From: Kudoa neothunni
Taxonomy: Eukaryota; Cnidaria
Assembly: GCA_964304625.1 (NCBI GenBank)
Contig: OZ199840.1
Span: 10,044,001 to 10,108,000 of the forward strand
Direction: 5' to 3'
DNA: 64,000 nucleotides
Shown: piece after piece, positions 11,369-24,000 of the stretch
Layout of the letters: each line of letters begins with the position of its first letter
Position numbering within the stretch: the first letter of the stretch is position 1
Notes under the pieces: generated by a model
What the model saw: only the letters and a program-made list of their open reading frames with translations
What the model was told of the DNA's origin: nothing
Database searches by the model: none
Translations under genes and position numbers: made by a program

Positions 11369-12194
11369 TGTAATTCATATGGTATGATTTCCAGATTACT
11401 GTGAACAACATGGAGAAAATCGATTTTTTAGGAGCTCTAAAGAGGAAATTTTAAACGCTCAGTAGTATTTATTCATTTTTAAAAATATTACATAAGATTC
11501 ATGCGTCTAATTATTTAAGGTAAGTTAATTAAAATACAATTTAGGACTAACTATAGTAACTGTATACGATTTTAAATCAGCACCTTCGTACTATCAGAAC
11601 AAAGTCGTTTCCTACAATTTGTCCTATTAATTGATTTCTCTTTCAAAACTTTTCCATATTCTTATAAATCATAAGAAATTTAAAATTATAGAAAAATAAG
11701 AATTTTTTTTGAAGTATTTATCAACGCTATATTGATTTCACGTGAATCCGAATATACTCAACGTAAGATTTATTCCTAGTTTAATATATAATTCTTTTTG
11801 GACTTAAATTTATTAAGTCGCTTTTTTAATGTTAATAAAAGTGAGAATTTTTCAAAAACGAAGTGAATTAACAGGACGAATTGTAGGAAACAACATTTCC
11901 GGTTGATTATTCGGTTCCGCCCGAAACTGGCATACATATTGTAGCTTAGTACAATTTCGTGTAAAACCTTAAAAGAGACTTTGTCGGTTGATGTTTGCAA
12001 GGTTAATCTTAATGAGACATTTAATAGACCACATGTCGATATTTGTTTAAATTATCTATATCTTTACGCTTTTTATACTTTAGTAAAAATTAAATTTTTA
12101 TCACAAAAACGTATCTAGCTATTTTCATGACATTTGAATTGAAACCGATAGATATTTACTTAACCTATTTTTCTTTTTTATCCAATATCTATTA
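11369..12194. other. AT-rich intergenic, nothing recognised
   Basis: Only short, low-complexity reading frames on both strands. Confidence 0.5.
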
Positions 12195-14149
12195 CAGTCA
12201 GTGACCGGTTTTACGTACTTTTATGCGCGCGCGTCAGAATGAAAATATTCAATTGTTTATTAAATAACGTAATTAGAATGCGCCAATTTGGGATAGTATA
12301 GTGTTTAATCATTTTTTAAATGGAAGTAATCAGTTATTTTTGATTGAGTAAGGTTCCTTGAAATTATGTTGATTGTATCTTCTTCTAACGAAGCTAAGAT
12401 GGCCGATCGATCATCTTTATGAAATTTGTTGAATATTTTTAACTCCTTCAAATAAATCAAAGCCTTCTGACATGATATTGGATTTATTTCCAAAATATCA
12501 ATTTTTTTCACAATTCGCTTCATCATCACTCTCTACATAAAGTTAATATATATATAAACTCGAAAATTTATCACCTAAAGCTGAAGACTCATCGAATTTT
12601 TCAGAATATAGGGTTTGGACCATATTGATATTCTCTATTGAAGCTTCGTCGGCAATCATATCCTCAATTTCTTCTTGTAATATATTTGGATGAGTTATGT
12701 CACATATTTCAATAAACTCTTTGTCGGGTGATATCAAAATGCTGTTAGCTTTGACAGGGACCGGTTGTCGAGATGAAAACCCAGCTTTTTGAAAGCAATT
12801 TATGATGGTGGATACGCTTGCACATTCCCACGCTTGTTTAATCAACATCATCGCATCTAAAATGGTTGGTGGAGTTGGTTCTAATCCCACCTCAATACAT
12901 GAAATATATTTTTTGATCATTTTCCTCTTATATGCACATTTGAATGAGTGAATAATCCCTTGATCTAGGGGTTGCAATAAACTAGTGGTATTTTTGGGTA
13001 AAAAGATCAGCTTTATGTTACTGAATAGTTTTTTTTGGTGAGAGGTTGCATTATCTAAAAAAATTAGAACATTTTTATTTTTTTTCGTGAAAATAGAATT
13101 GATTTTAGTTAGATATCTTAGGAAGATTTCACTAGTCATCCAAGACTTCTTGTTGGATTCATATAAAACTGGAAGGCTATTTATATTTTTAAAGCATCTG
13201 GGCTTTCGACTAGGTCCAATAACCAAAGGTTCAAGTTTTTCTCCGCTTAGCGATGCACCCAACAAAACAGTCATTCGTTTTTTAGACTTTCTTGTTCCCT
13301 TTGTATGACTTTCTTTGGAGCTTACATAACTTTTACCTATATAAAATATGCAGGTATGACAAATGGAAAAATATACCTCGTTGTCGTTGATAAAACAACG
13401 CGGTTTCATCTATATTATAGATACAATCATCACTATATCCTTCACATAAGTTTTTAAGTTGAGAAAGCCATTCAGAACTTGTACATGGGTCAATGTCAGC
13501 CGCTTCGCCATGGAAATTTATTTTTTTGAGATTAAATCTCGATTTAAAACATCGAAACCAACCGTATGTTGCATTTGATGGTAAATTCTTTTCTTTGGCA
13601 ATTTCGTTTCTCTTATCAATGATGTCGGTTGCAGTTAATTCAATTTTCTTTGATCGCGCCCAGCATATCCAATTATAGACACATTCATCGAGGGAAATAT
13701 TGGTGCCATCATTTAGATTTTTCCTATTTTTACAAACCAATCCCCCCTCAAACATTTATATAATTTTCTCTTCATTTTTTAAAATGCCATTAAGAGTGGA
13801 TATTGTTGATATATTAAAATGTTTTATAGTAGCAACCTTCGCACCTCTTGAGGTGATTCCATGAAAATATTTAATAATTTTATATTTCTCTTCAATTGTT
13901 CTATTCTTAGATTTATTTTTATTAGCCATTTACGTCACTTTTATGAAAACTATAAACCAATTTGGTCAGAAAAGGTGCGTAAAATTGGTAAATCACGTGA
14001 TATTTTGATTGCAAAATTTAGGTGCATATAAAGTTTTTTCATTTAAATTTATAAATAAATATGTTAGTAAATATATTATTTATTTGTTCATGATATAACT
14101 TGTAAAATAAATGCGATATTTAAAAGTACGTAAAACCGGTCACTGACTG
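12195..14149 (-). mobile_element. pogo/Tigger transposon, both ends present
   Basis: A 1955-bp element with perfect 29-bp terminal inverted repeats beginning CAGTCAGTGACCGGTTTTAC, flanked by TA on both sides (12193-12194 and 14150-14151). It carries a nearly intact transposase on the minus strand. Related ends, without coding sequence, occur at 56684-57488. Confidence 0.92.
12305..13929 (-). pseudogene. pogo/Tigger (CENP-B-like) transposase, nearly intact, one intron
   Basis: Exon 1 runs 13929-13377 and exon 2 from 13336, with a 40-bp GT...AG phase-1 intron (13376-13337) of the size used by host genes. Order of parts: a pogo-type N-terminal HTH (start MANKNKSKNRTIEEKYKIIK), a CENP-B-type HTH (ECVYNWICWARSKKIELTAT, YGWFRCFKSRF), then the DDD core. 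The aspartates lie in YNIDETALFY, IFLDNATSH and LLQPLDQGI, with 29 residues between the second and third as expected for pogo. The C-terminal domain ends QSKITDYF. Damage is slight: an in-frame TAA at 13756-13758, a stop at 12543-12545, and one extra A in an A-run near 12500. With three small lesions it is a recently dead or marginally defective copy. Confidence 0.85.
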
Positions 14150-14151
14150 TA

Positions 14152-15502
14152 GTTTTTACTTTTCTGCATAAAATCAAGGTCATATTCAAAATACGCCATA
14201 ACAAAATGCAAGAGATTACAGGATGTTATATTTAGATGACTACTATTATTCTTTTGTCGAGACGGTAATTTTGTCTATTTTTTCGCGTATCTAGAAACTC
14301 AAAATATATTTTTCTTAGCGCCATTAATGACTAATCATATTTTTCATTGATCAATTTTTTTTTCTTATGGAAAAATAACGTGAACAAGTTTAACGGACGC
14401 ATGTGATGATTAATTAAATAAAATAATCTGATTATTAGATTAAGATATTCTGATTAAACATTAAAATAATAAAAATACACCGCATAACATACACCAATGT
14501 ATTAACATCATGAAACAACATTTAATTCAAATTGATGAAAAGAATTTGGTGGAGACATCAGCTTCAGAATTCATAGTTGAACAAAATATTATGCATTTAC
14601 ACGCGGTTAATCTAATTTTTTAGTAAGCTGATGTGTGCCCTATCAAAATCACGCTACTAAATTAGATCCGCATTCATGTTGTGATATTTTGCTGAATAAA
14701 AGGAACCTTCCTCTCTATGTTTTATTTCTTTTATATTTTAGTAAAATGTTACAAATTACAAAAAAAATTGCAATAATACGACGATAAATTTTAATTTAAT
14801 ATCTGAAGACGAAATTATAATATCGGAAGAAGGTTAAACATTTTAATAGATAGATTCTATTTTTCGTTGTATTTTACACAAGCGTTTTTCTCGACCTTGG
14901 GATTTTTGGACTGTTCATCCTTGGGTTTTCCTTAAAACCACAAGGAAAACCCTGTTTTGGATTGTATACACACTTGAAATAAACTGACATTTTATACTTT
15001 AAGCCATTATTTATTGTTAAAATCAACATAAAGGGCTGGTTTTTATAGTAAATTTTCAATAGTAAATTTTTACACGAAAGTTTAAAATTTAATAGAAAAA
15101 AATATGTTTAAGTAATAACGAAAATCATAGATCTAAGAATCTTCAGAATTAGGAGAAATTCATTTTCGTGGCAATAGACAACCCCCACATGAGATTATAC
15201 GCTAGCTTGGTAATAGCCACTGCCTTAAAATAATATATCCTGCATATTATATTAAAATCGCGTGAGTGAATAAAGAACGTAATAGTAGAGGCATCAGAAA
15301 TAATCAATAATAGTCGGAAAGATGATTGTCTATTCACATAAAATTTTGTCACATACGAATAGTTATTATCTTTTCGTAAGATCGAGATTGGTAAATTTTT
15401 ATTTTCATTGGACGTATGAATAATTAGCAAATTAAATTCCTCTATTCATTTCGATACAAATTTAAACAACAAATTTTTCGTAAATTAACAACTAGTAAGC
15501 TA
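14152..15502. other. Intergenic, upstream of the large membrane-protein gene
   Basis: No convincing gene. It contains an 11-bp perfect inverted repeat at 14932-14961 and two minus-strand reading frames (15059-14874, 15430-15149) with no recognisable family. The region just before 15503 should hold the promoter, but no specific motif stands out. Confidence 0.45.
14932..14961. repeat. Short perfect inverted repeat
   Basis: GGGTTTTCCTT, then an 8-bp spacer, then its exact complement. It could form a hairpin or cruciform. Function unknown. Confidence 0.7.
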
Positions 15503-18500
15503 ATGATGATGATGAGATTGTCTTTGAGACAACGATATTTTTCTACAATATATCACGTCATTTTCACTCGTAATTTTCTTTGAGATTACATGCATTAATC
15601 ATTATTAGTGGTATATGCGAAAAATGTGATCCCCGATAATATTGATAATAATATAATGAAAGTGAATTTTTCACACGGAAAAAATGAATATCTTATTTCA
15701 CTTTCTGGATACCATATTGAGAATAGCTTCAAACATTGTGCCCTTCAATACTATGGACAAAATAGAGCGAAGATTGACATCTCTACGTGCACCAACGAAC
15801 CAACTAGAGGAAAAGTGGATAATACTTCAAAGATGTGTACTTACAAATGTAAAAAAGTTGAATTAAACCTCAGTGGTGAAGATTTTAAAACCATCAAGTA
15901 TATAAAATGGTGTCAAGGTAAGAGTGAGAATGATGTGAAAAACTGTCCTATCAGAAGGGTTTTTGTCATAAAAGGTATAGAAACATGTTTGATAATATTT
16001 TTATATCATAAAATAGATCTTTACATAAAGAGTTCGTTGACGGCAGCAAAAGAAAATAATGCATTGATTGTTTCAGTTCAAAGTAAACAAAGCAGAAAAT
16101 TAACAGTCAAAGGTTCTGGTTTAGTGCACAGCCAAGGATCATCCGAAGTCTTTTATTCAGCCAAATCTTTTACATTACCTTCTAAATCTTACCAACCTAC
16201 GTATTTGGTTGAAATCGACAATCGCTCTCCAGAAATTTTATTGAATCCAAAAAATCTCGATGTGTATTGGTTTATTGCAACTGGATCAACAGCAAATAAT
16301 AAGAATAATTATTATACAATTACGCTTCAAAATCCGAAACCTTCGCAAATTTGTTACTTTGGAATAAAAGACATTAATGACTCTCATTTTTCCTCTAATT
16401 GCTCAGATATGAATAGAGCTGGACCCTGTCTTCAGCCTTGCTACAAAGCTACCTTATATCATGAGAAAACTTTGAAATTCGCTCAAGTACTTGTAAAACC
16501 TCTTGACAAGATATTACCCAAAGAGTTTATTCAAACTATTACATGTAAATTCTAATTATATAATGTTTCTTATCGATTTTATAGTTGTTACCGATCAACC
16601 GATTATTACTGATATTGGAAAGAATAGGGCGACTGTAAATTTAAATGGTTTAAATAATAATGAAGGTGGGAATGGCGTTTCGGGAGATGCAGCTATCGTG
16701 GAAATTAAAATAATAGAGAAAAATCTAGGAATTAAAAATATATGGAAAGATCCTACGTGTAGCGCGGAGTGCAAAACTTTCACATCTGTCAGTTTGAACT
16801 CGCTTCTGCCACTAACAGAATACATTTTAAAAGTAAAAATAAAAGGACTTACAACAATAGATTCTCCTGAAGTTAATTATTATCACCGTTATTTCTATTT
16901 TAAAACTAAAGGTAACGATAAATATTTACTCTATGCCTAAAGTTTAGAATAGGGGACGACTTAACAAAAACTGGTAGTGTAACGCCAACCATTACTTCTG
17001 ATCAACATAATAAACTATTTCTAAATCTAGCCAATTTATTTTCTGATGAAAAAAGGAATGTTGCAATATGTGATCTCTATTATTCAGTTGCCGAAAGTGA
17101 TAAACCGATATATCCTGCTACTTGTGAAGGTGGCGATAAAAAATTTTGTTCTGATACTTGTAATAGAGAGTTCAATATAATAAATCTTGATCCTAAAACA
17201 ACATACAAAATAACAGTTTGTCCGAAGGGATATAACTGTGTTGAAAGCGCTGAGGCGTCAAGTAACTTATTAATAAAATGTAATAATAATAATATATTTC
17301 AATAGCTACTGGAATCGAGTTAAAAATAGAAATCTCAAAAAAAAATGATGAAAAGAAAACTATAGCTACATTGACAGCCTCTCCAACTGAAAGTTTGGGA
17401 TCTTGGACATACATCCTACTGGAACAAGGATCTAACAAAATTATCAAGGATTGTTTGAATAGCGAATGCAATCCTGCTGAAACGAGTGGATCTAACACAA
17501 TAGATTTCTTATGGGATTTTCTCAGCGCTGATGTCACATATAAACTAGTTGTTATAAACAAAAATTTCTCTAAACCAAAAGATACAAACCTATATAGTAA
17601 TTTCTCTTAAACAGAAATATTAATTTTATATTTATAGGTGGTATTGATGAAGGTGATAAGAAAATGATTCTATATTACAAGAAATCAGAACAAACGTACA
17701 AGATAAAATTCAAAGACGATCTAACGAGTAAGGGTGGCAAACAATGCACAGTCAAAAAATCTAATGATGATCTTTTGGGTTATTCTGATGTTAAATTCAG
17801 TGGGGTAACGCCAAAACAATGCACCGACTTTTCAACAGAATTCGACATTGATCCTAATAGTAAAAATAAACCAAATTATATTTCCATCACTTATCCAGAC
17901 AAAAAAACTATCCCTGCGGAAAAGCTCGATAAATCGGGCATTAGGGCAGAAATTATGGCGAAATCTCAAGTACCGAGCGGGGATCAACTATTAGGAAAAA
18001 ATGGCGACCAAGGGCAAAAAAAGGGTTTAGTTGGATCACCTTCATCACCTGTATCATTAAAATCTCCAGAACCAATACCAAACAAATCTACAGAGGTCAC
18101 TTTTAACGTAGGAAAGGTCTATTCATACTACATAGGTATTATATAATTTCGTTATAATGTTAACCATATTTTCGAAGATCATTTCAAAGAACTTACTCAC
18201 ATAGCTGAATTAAAAGACGATAATATAAAATTGGGTTTAAATAAATGTTCATTACAATGTAATGCATATAAGGATACCCAACAACTAACTCTTACGAAGG
18301 AAACACATCCTGGCACCACTGAATGTGAATTTGAAAGTTATTCGATTCAATTCGATGAGTTAGTAAAAGACTATTATATAAGCTGTCCAAATTATTTTGA
18401 CTTTCATTATTTCTACGATAATACATTTGTTAAAAACCAAGCCCCAATTTTTAGTAGATTTTATTACGAACTAAAAAATTATGACCAAAAGAAGACATTC

Positions 18501-21500
18501 ACAGTTCAATTGGTCAATCCAGAGCCATCCGAAATGTGCACATTCGAATGGATAGACGCCACAGCAGCAAATTCTAACAGCTTTTTTTCTAATGAATGTG
18601 ATAATATGGAAAACTGTTTTTTCAGTATGTGCAACAGCTACAAATTTGGAAATTTGCATACGAGTGTAAAGGCGGTCAAAATAAGGGTTCTAAAACTAGG
18701 AATGAAACCTACTATCGGTTATCAAAATAACATATACATATGTACGGTTTAGATTTATTTAATACGCAACATAAAATTTTTTAGTGAAACATGGAGACGA
18801 TGCTTCTGCGACAACGGCTGAAACAAACATTAAAATCGATATTAATGGAAAAAATAAAAACGAGAATGGTGAGGAAATTACCCCTCAACCTGCTTCATGC
18901 TCTTTAAATTTTTGGAACACATACGCTCCGTTAGTTACTGAAACTGGAAGGAAACGTGTGTCTGATCCATCGTCTACTTGCAGCTTTGGGGAGGTTCTAA
19001 TTACTCCTAACCCAACTCATTTACATAATGATGTTATGGTAACCATAACGGGCATATCTGATTATTCACCAAAAAAATATTTTTTCCATAAAATAAGTAT
19101 TTTATAAAATTAAACGTTATTTTAAATATATTTTCAGCTCAAACCGAAAAACTTTCTATTCCAGATTCTTCATTAGCACCTAAAACTACTGGATTCACAA
19201 TTACCGGGGATACTGCAGCATCAACAAAAATTTGTACTATCTACATAAAAGAGAAAAGTGATTTATATTATCCTGCAAATTGTTTTGAAGGGGAGTTGTG
19301 TATAAAACCGTGCAACACATCGTTCGTCATTACTGGACTTAACTCCGATACTACTTACGATCTCAAAATTGTTCCTAGTGGAAATTATGAAATAAAAACT
19401 TTTGGAAACCAAAAAACAAGTAACAGCCATTGTTTATATATTTGTTAAATGAATAAATAAGAAATAGATGGTGAAAAAATTGAATTTATAGTTTCAACTA
19501 GTTCCAAGAAGAACAAACTCATAATACAAATGAAACCATCTAGGATTGACAACAGCGCTACAAACTGTTATTATCAGTTATATAAGCATGAAACAGACGA
19601 AAGTAATCGGGTTATATTACATTGATTATCTTCAAATAGTGTCACCTACGAGAATAATAAAATCTCGCATTGATTGTAATAATGGCGATGTTAAAAATTG
19701 CAATGATATCCATTTTGATAATGATATTTACGATAACAAATATAACTACAGGCTGATGATTTACGCGTATGAAAAATCATCAATGTTCAAGCTATCGATA
19801 CCAGGTAACTTTTACAAAGAAATTTGAATTGACAAACAATTATAGCTTTTACTCGACGTGGAAAACTTGAGCAGAAGTTGGTAAAATCTTCGGGTGATGA
19901 TGCTGAAAAATTCTTAATTACACTGAGAGATTTTCCTGATACTAACAAGTGTGTAATAAAGATAGTTAATTTTTTAGAGAATGAATATATAAAGCCACAA
20001 CTTTGCGTAGGTGGAGATAACGGTGATTGTTTGGTGGACTGCACCGAAAGTGATATTAACATCGGATATATTAATTCAAAAGTTGATCGATATATATCAG
20101 TTTGTTATGACGCAGACAAAGAAGAAGCCAAAAATTGTAAAAAGGTTCAAGTATTCCCAATAATAATGAGTAAATAAAAATAATATTTTATTTATAGTGT
20201 AAATAATATTTATAGACTTTAAACAAAATAATACTTATAAAATATCTTATACTGACGGCAAAGTTAGTGTCTCTTACAAATCAAACTCAATAACTGATTG
20301 GAATATACAATATGACGGAAATGATGATACACATAGTGACACAGTAAAGACCAGCATGGATCTGAAAGCATATTCTGAGACTCTACAAGATAAATCTGCC
20401 GCTCTCTCAATTGATAGATATATAAGTTATTATAATATCAGTTCAACACTGTTATGGCCTGGAATATTCTATTACATGAATAATACTTATTTGAAATCAG
20501 AAATCCCTCTTAAATCTCAGATCATTTATTCAATTTCAGGCGATGCTAGTAACAATAGAAAACTCAAAATAAAATTCTCTCCTGGACCATATAATGACGA
20601 GATTTGTCACATCAAAGTATTTAAGGTAAGTGGAAGTAACCCAACTCAACAAAGTATTGTTCTGAATGGATGCACCGAGGCGAAAAAAGAGTGTTTCCAT
20701 CTTTGTCAAGATGGTATTATCAGCTTGACAGAAGACATTGAGAACATCGGAATAATTGTTAAACGAAGGTTTGATACCGATGGATTCGAACAATACTTTA
20801 AAAGTAGTATTGTATTTAACTTCAAAAATAATTTCTCATAGGAAATGACACTGGCATAAATGTAAGCGATATTAAGGATACAGAAGTCACTCTTACCGGA
20901 CTTAACGTCTATAAGGGTATGAAGACCGGTGGCATTAATGCTGAATGTGTAATTAAAATACGCCGAGAAAATACCTTTTCAACTGAAACAAAAGCTCAGT
21001 GTAAGGACGTTGATGAATGTAGTACTAGCTGTGAAGAGTCACACATTATTAATCGTCTTTTGGCTGGTACAAATTATGTGGTATCTGTAACGGTAAACAA
21101 TATTGGAATTAATAACTATGTAAAGAAAGCATCATTCCGGACATGTAAAAATTCAAATTAATTCAAATTCAAAAAATATATTTAGCTGGGGGATATGATT
21201 TAACTACGAACGATACACCACTAAGCAAAAAGAGTTCCACTGCTACAATAACACCATTTGGATCTGAAAATCTTTTGCCGGTCTGCAGAATTTATGTTAA
21301 AAAAAGTGGAGCCTCAGATCCAAAATATATGGCCACGTGTGATGGAATGGGAACATGCCAGAATAGATGTGATACTAAGTTCAAAATTGTCAACCTAGAA
21401 TTAGGAGTGACCTACAATGTGATCGTCGAACCATCTGATGGAAAAAAACAAAGGGAGTATTCTGTTAGGACAAGTATTCAGAATAAAAAAGCTTATGTTA

Positions 21501-22385
21501 TAATCATATTATTTAGTAAATGGTGCTATTTCAATTAAGCATTATTTTGATCGATATAGTGACTTGACATTTGAAGTGGATTTTGAAGGAAAAGATGGAA
21601 ATTCCAAATGTCCATTTATGATTCAGGAAGAAATTGGAGAAAAACAGGAGGGTAAAATTATTACATGGTGTAATGATGATGAAGAATGTTCTACTAATAA
21701 ATGCATCGTTAATATCAATAACTTGTTGAGTGAAAAGGATTATATATTGAAATTGAAGGCAAAAGATCACTCACTCTATAACAAATATAGTATTAAATGT
21801 AAATATATGTTTAATTATTAAATAATCCTTACTTTCTAATAATATATTTTGCGAAGACTCAAGAATTGGTAAAATGAAAGGGTAATAGAATTCCAGTTAT
21901 CTATTATATAATAATAATTATTTATTTTTAGTAAATTAAATTAAGTAATTTGCGGAAATAAAAATTTATAGAAGGAGAAAACATAAGGAGTGAATATGCC
22001 AGCATCGTAATAGAGGATATCGTTCAGAAAGTAATACAAATGGTTGAGAACGGGTAAAAACAATTTTTTATGTCATATTTGTAGCATTATATATAGTAAA
22101 ATTGTTATAATTTAATTACCTGAAAAATAACAAAAATTGTAGTTAGTAAAGAAAATCACAACTACGATGCTGCAAAGAATAGTTATTCGTAATTTATATT
22201 TATATTTTCGAGTTTGACGTTAGATAGGTCTGTTGGAGGTTACATGTAACAGGAAATATATATATTAGTTGTAGATAATCTCTTTTAGATTATATGCAAT
22301 GATACCCATTGTGGCTTCACTTTTGGTGGTATTAGGTATAGCTGTTTACAGAAGGAATTCTAAGGACGCTTCTTATGATCTATAA
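15503..22385 (+). CDS. Large cysteine-rich type I membrane protein, internally triplicated
   Basis: A predicted 1932-residue protein. Exons: 15503-15569, 15609-15974, 16017-16544, 16585-16911, 16953-17261, 17306-17596, 17638-18135, 18178-18741, 18785-19096, 19138-19419, 19468-19602, 19640-19804, 19846-20169, 20216-20803, 20842-21144, 21186-21473, 21517-21789, 21972-22053, 22289-22385. Introns are 37-48 bp, except the tentative last two (182 and 235 bp). Every ectodomain exon after the first is a multiple of 3 with phase-1 ends, and the total is 5799 bp. Residues 1 to about 25 form a signal peptide. The ectodomain is three units (about 23-629, 630-1281, 1282-1873). Each has a ~110-165-residue module, a ~175-195-residue module and three ~95-residue modules with C-x20-C-x6-C-x3-C followed by a fibronectin-III-like L..x4-Y.V strand. 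A transmembrane helix (MIPIVASLLVVLGIAVY) and tail RRNSKDASYDL follow. No known family was recognised. A surface receptor or adhesin role is inference. Confidence 0.8.
15609..17596 (+). repeat. Protein-level repeat unit 1 (exons 2-6)
   Basis: Exon lengths are 366, 528, 327, 309 and 291 bp. The exon-3 product has the long module ending ...QICYFGIKD...CSDMNRAGPCLQPC, comparable with exons 8 and 14 and with exon 3 of the gene at 48743. Repetition is clear at protein level only. Confidence 0.7.
17638..19804 (+). repeat. Protein-level repeat unit 2 (exons 7-12)
   Basis: Exon lengths are 498, 564, 312, 282 and 135+165 bp. The fifth module carries an extra 37-bp phase-1 intron (19603-19639). The first exon has a low-complexity insertion rich in G, K, P and S (around 17980-18090). 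The long module reads PEPSEMCTFEW...CDNMENCFFSMC. Confidence 0.7.
19846..21789 (+). repeat. Protein-level repeat unit 3 (exons 13-17)
   Basis: Exon lengths are 324, 588, 303, 288 and 273 bp, in the same order of module types as units 1 and 2. The four-cysteine pattern is clearest here: CVIKIRREN...CKDVDECSTSC, then CRIYVKKSG...CDGMGTCQNRC. Confidence 0.7.
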
Positions 22386-22487
22386 CGACTACGATTGATT
22401 CACCATTCATTACATCAGTTAACAAATTTTTTTCCAGTTATTTAAAAATTATATTTAAGCTATCTGTCCATCTATTATCTACTTCCT

Positions 22488-23655
22488 AATATATAAAGTA
22501 GTAGGGTTCGTGTGTGTCAGCAAGTATGCATGTGCGTCAATTTTTTCCTTATAGAGAGACATTTATTAAATTTTTTAAAAATCACAATGTTTAAAAAAAT
22601 CTTTAAATCGTATTTACACTTCTTAATGTCCCAAAAAGCGTTTAGAAAATTGTGATTTTGTCGATTCAAAACTTTTTTATCGGATTCCTTGAGTTTAACA
22701 ATAAGATAAAAACCTGCTTATTACCTACTGATGTTCGGTTGAAGTTAATTTTAACCTTTATATGCTCTATGAAATGTTGATTAACTGCTGCCATCTGGCT
22801 TTTTATATAGATCCATTGTGTAAATTTATGTGTTCGTGCAGGTACAGTTTCTATGTCGGAAGTTTTAACGTATTTGACTTGATAAATATATTTTAAAAGT
22901 TCTATTAATGGTTTAAAATATAGAGAAAAAATTTATATATGTTTCATGAATAACTAACATATGGAGAACCTTCAAATTACATTGATTGAATCTTTATAAT
23001 GGAAATACTGCGTCCGTAGATTTCATCTAGATAGTCCGCAAAGTTTAATTTTTCGTTATTAGATTCAATGCGGATGGTTGTATTTTTATTTCACTCAATT
23101 ATATTATATTATATTATTTGTGTTGGTATATGCGCGGTTTGTGGTTTTTTATTGGAAAAAGCGCATTAAAGTGTTTACGGACCAAAGAATATTAATTTGA
23201 GTAATATCAGTTTGTTTTTGTATGTTTTCTTCGATCTCGATTATTTTTTTTATTATTTATCCCTTAAAAAGTTAATAACGCTCACATTTTCCAAGCTAAA
23301 CCTGAATTCGAATTTAAAAATCCCCGGCCAAAAAATAACGTATTAGATTGCACTTTAAGAGAATTTAAATAATCTGAGAACAAAAATAAGTGTGATACTG
23401 ACCTTAAATTATTTAGCGTTAGTGCCGGGGCCAAGAAATTGTCCATTAAAAACCATAATTAATACACTCCTGCACAAAAACGATCATGATTTAAATTTCA
23501 AAATAGACAAAGTATAATGCTTAAAAAAATTTGGGTTGACTGCTTCTATGAATCATTTCGAAACAATATTTTTTGGATCGTTATTAAAAACATCTCTATG
23601 TGAAATCTTCCTCAAGCAACGCTGCACAGTGGCAGTTTGAGCAATTTTTTGTAAA
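22488..23655 (+). repeat. Dispersed repeat R2, near-complete copy
   Basis: Aligns along its length with the reverse complements of 32485-33590 and 60775-61898. The left end has a TATATAAAG..GT-rich run and the right end is CAACGCTGCACAGT-like. It is non-coding. The AT/GT-rich 5' end, CTAG-like 3' end and absence of inverted repeats or target duplications are reminiscent of non-autonomous Helitron-like elements, but this is unproven. Confidence 0.7.
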
Positions 23656-23760
23656 AATATAAATTTTTATATTCTCAGAATCTTACATAGTTTATTATTT
23701 TTTATCCTGTCGCATATCGAGTTAAAAAAGCTCTAAATAAAATAAAATTTCGCGCCAGAA

Positions 23761-24000
23761 ATGAATTTGTTTGATCATATAACATTGTCATTTTTTGTTT
23801 TAATAATTTTTATTCATTTTAAATTTAACGTTAATGTTTAATATTTTTTATATTCTAATTATAAAATAGAAAATCGGATTAGTTAAATGATTTCAATTTT
23901 ATTAGGATCTATACATTGGGAAACCGATTTTGCATACGGCGGATTCTATGTAACATTCTTTGTCATTCACGTTGTTTTTATTTTTTGGCGAGTTACTTTA
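23761..24000 (+). CDS. Possible 5' exons of a membrane protein (very tentative)
   Basis: 23906-24000 looks like an exon. It is preceded by TTTTATTAG and followed by the consensus-like donor GTAAGT at 24001. It encodes an aromatic, hydrophobic segment (HWETDFAYGG, then FYVTFFVIHVVFIFWRVTL) with one membrane span. Upstream, from ATG 23761, is another hydrophobic stretch (MNLFDHITLSFFVLIIFIH). I could not connect the two cleanly or find later exons. It may be a real multipass-protein gene fragment or chance. Confidence 0.25.

Noticed and set aside
13087-13308. Plus-strand frame within the Tigger element
   Set aside because: It is the complement of the transposase core on the minus strand.
17280-17305. 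A 26-bp intron using the GT at 17280
   Set aside because: It is much shorter than all others and gives the wrong phase. The GT at 17262 gives a 44-bp intron and restores the frame.
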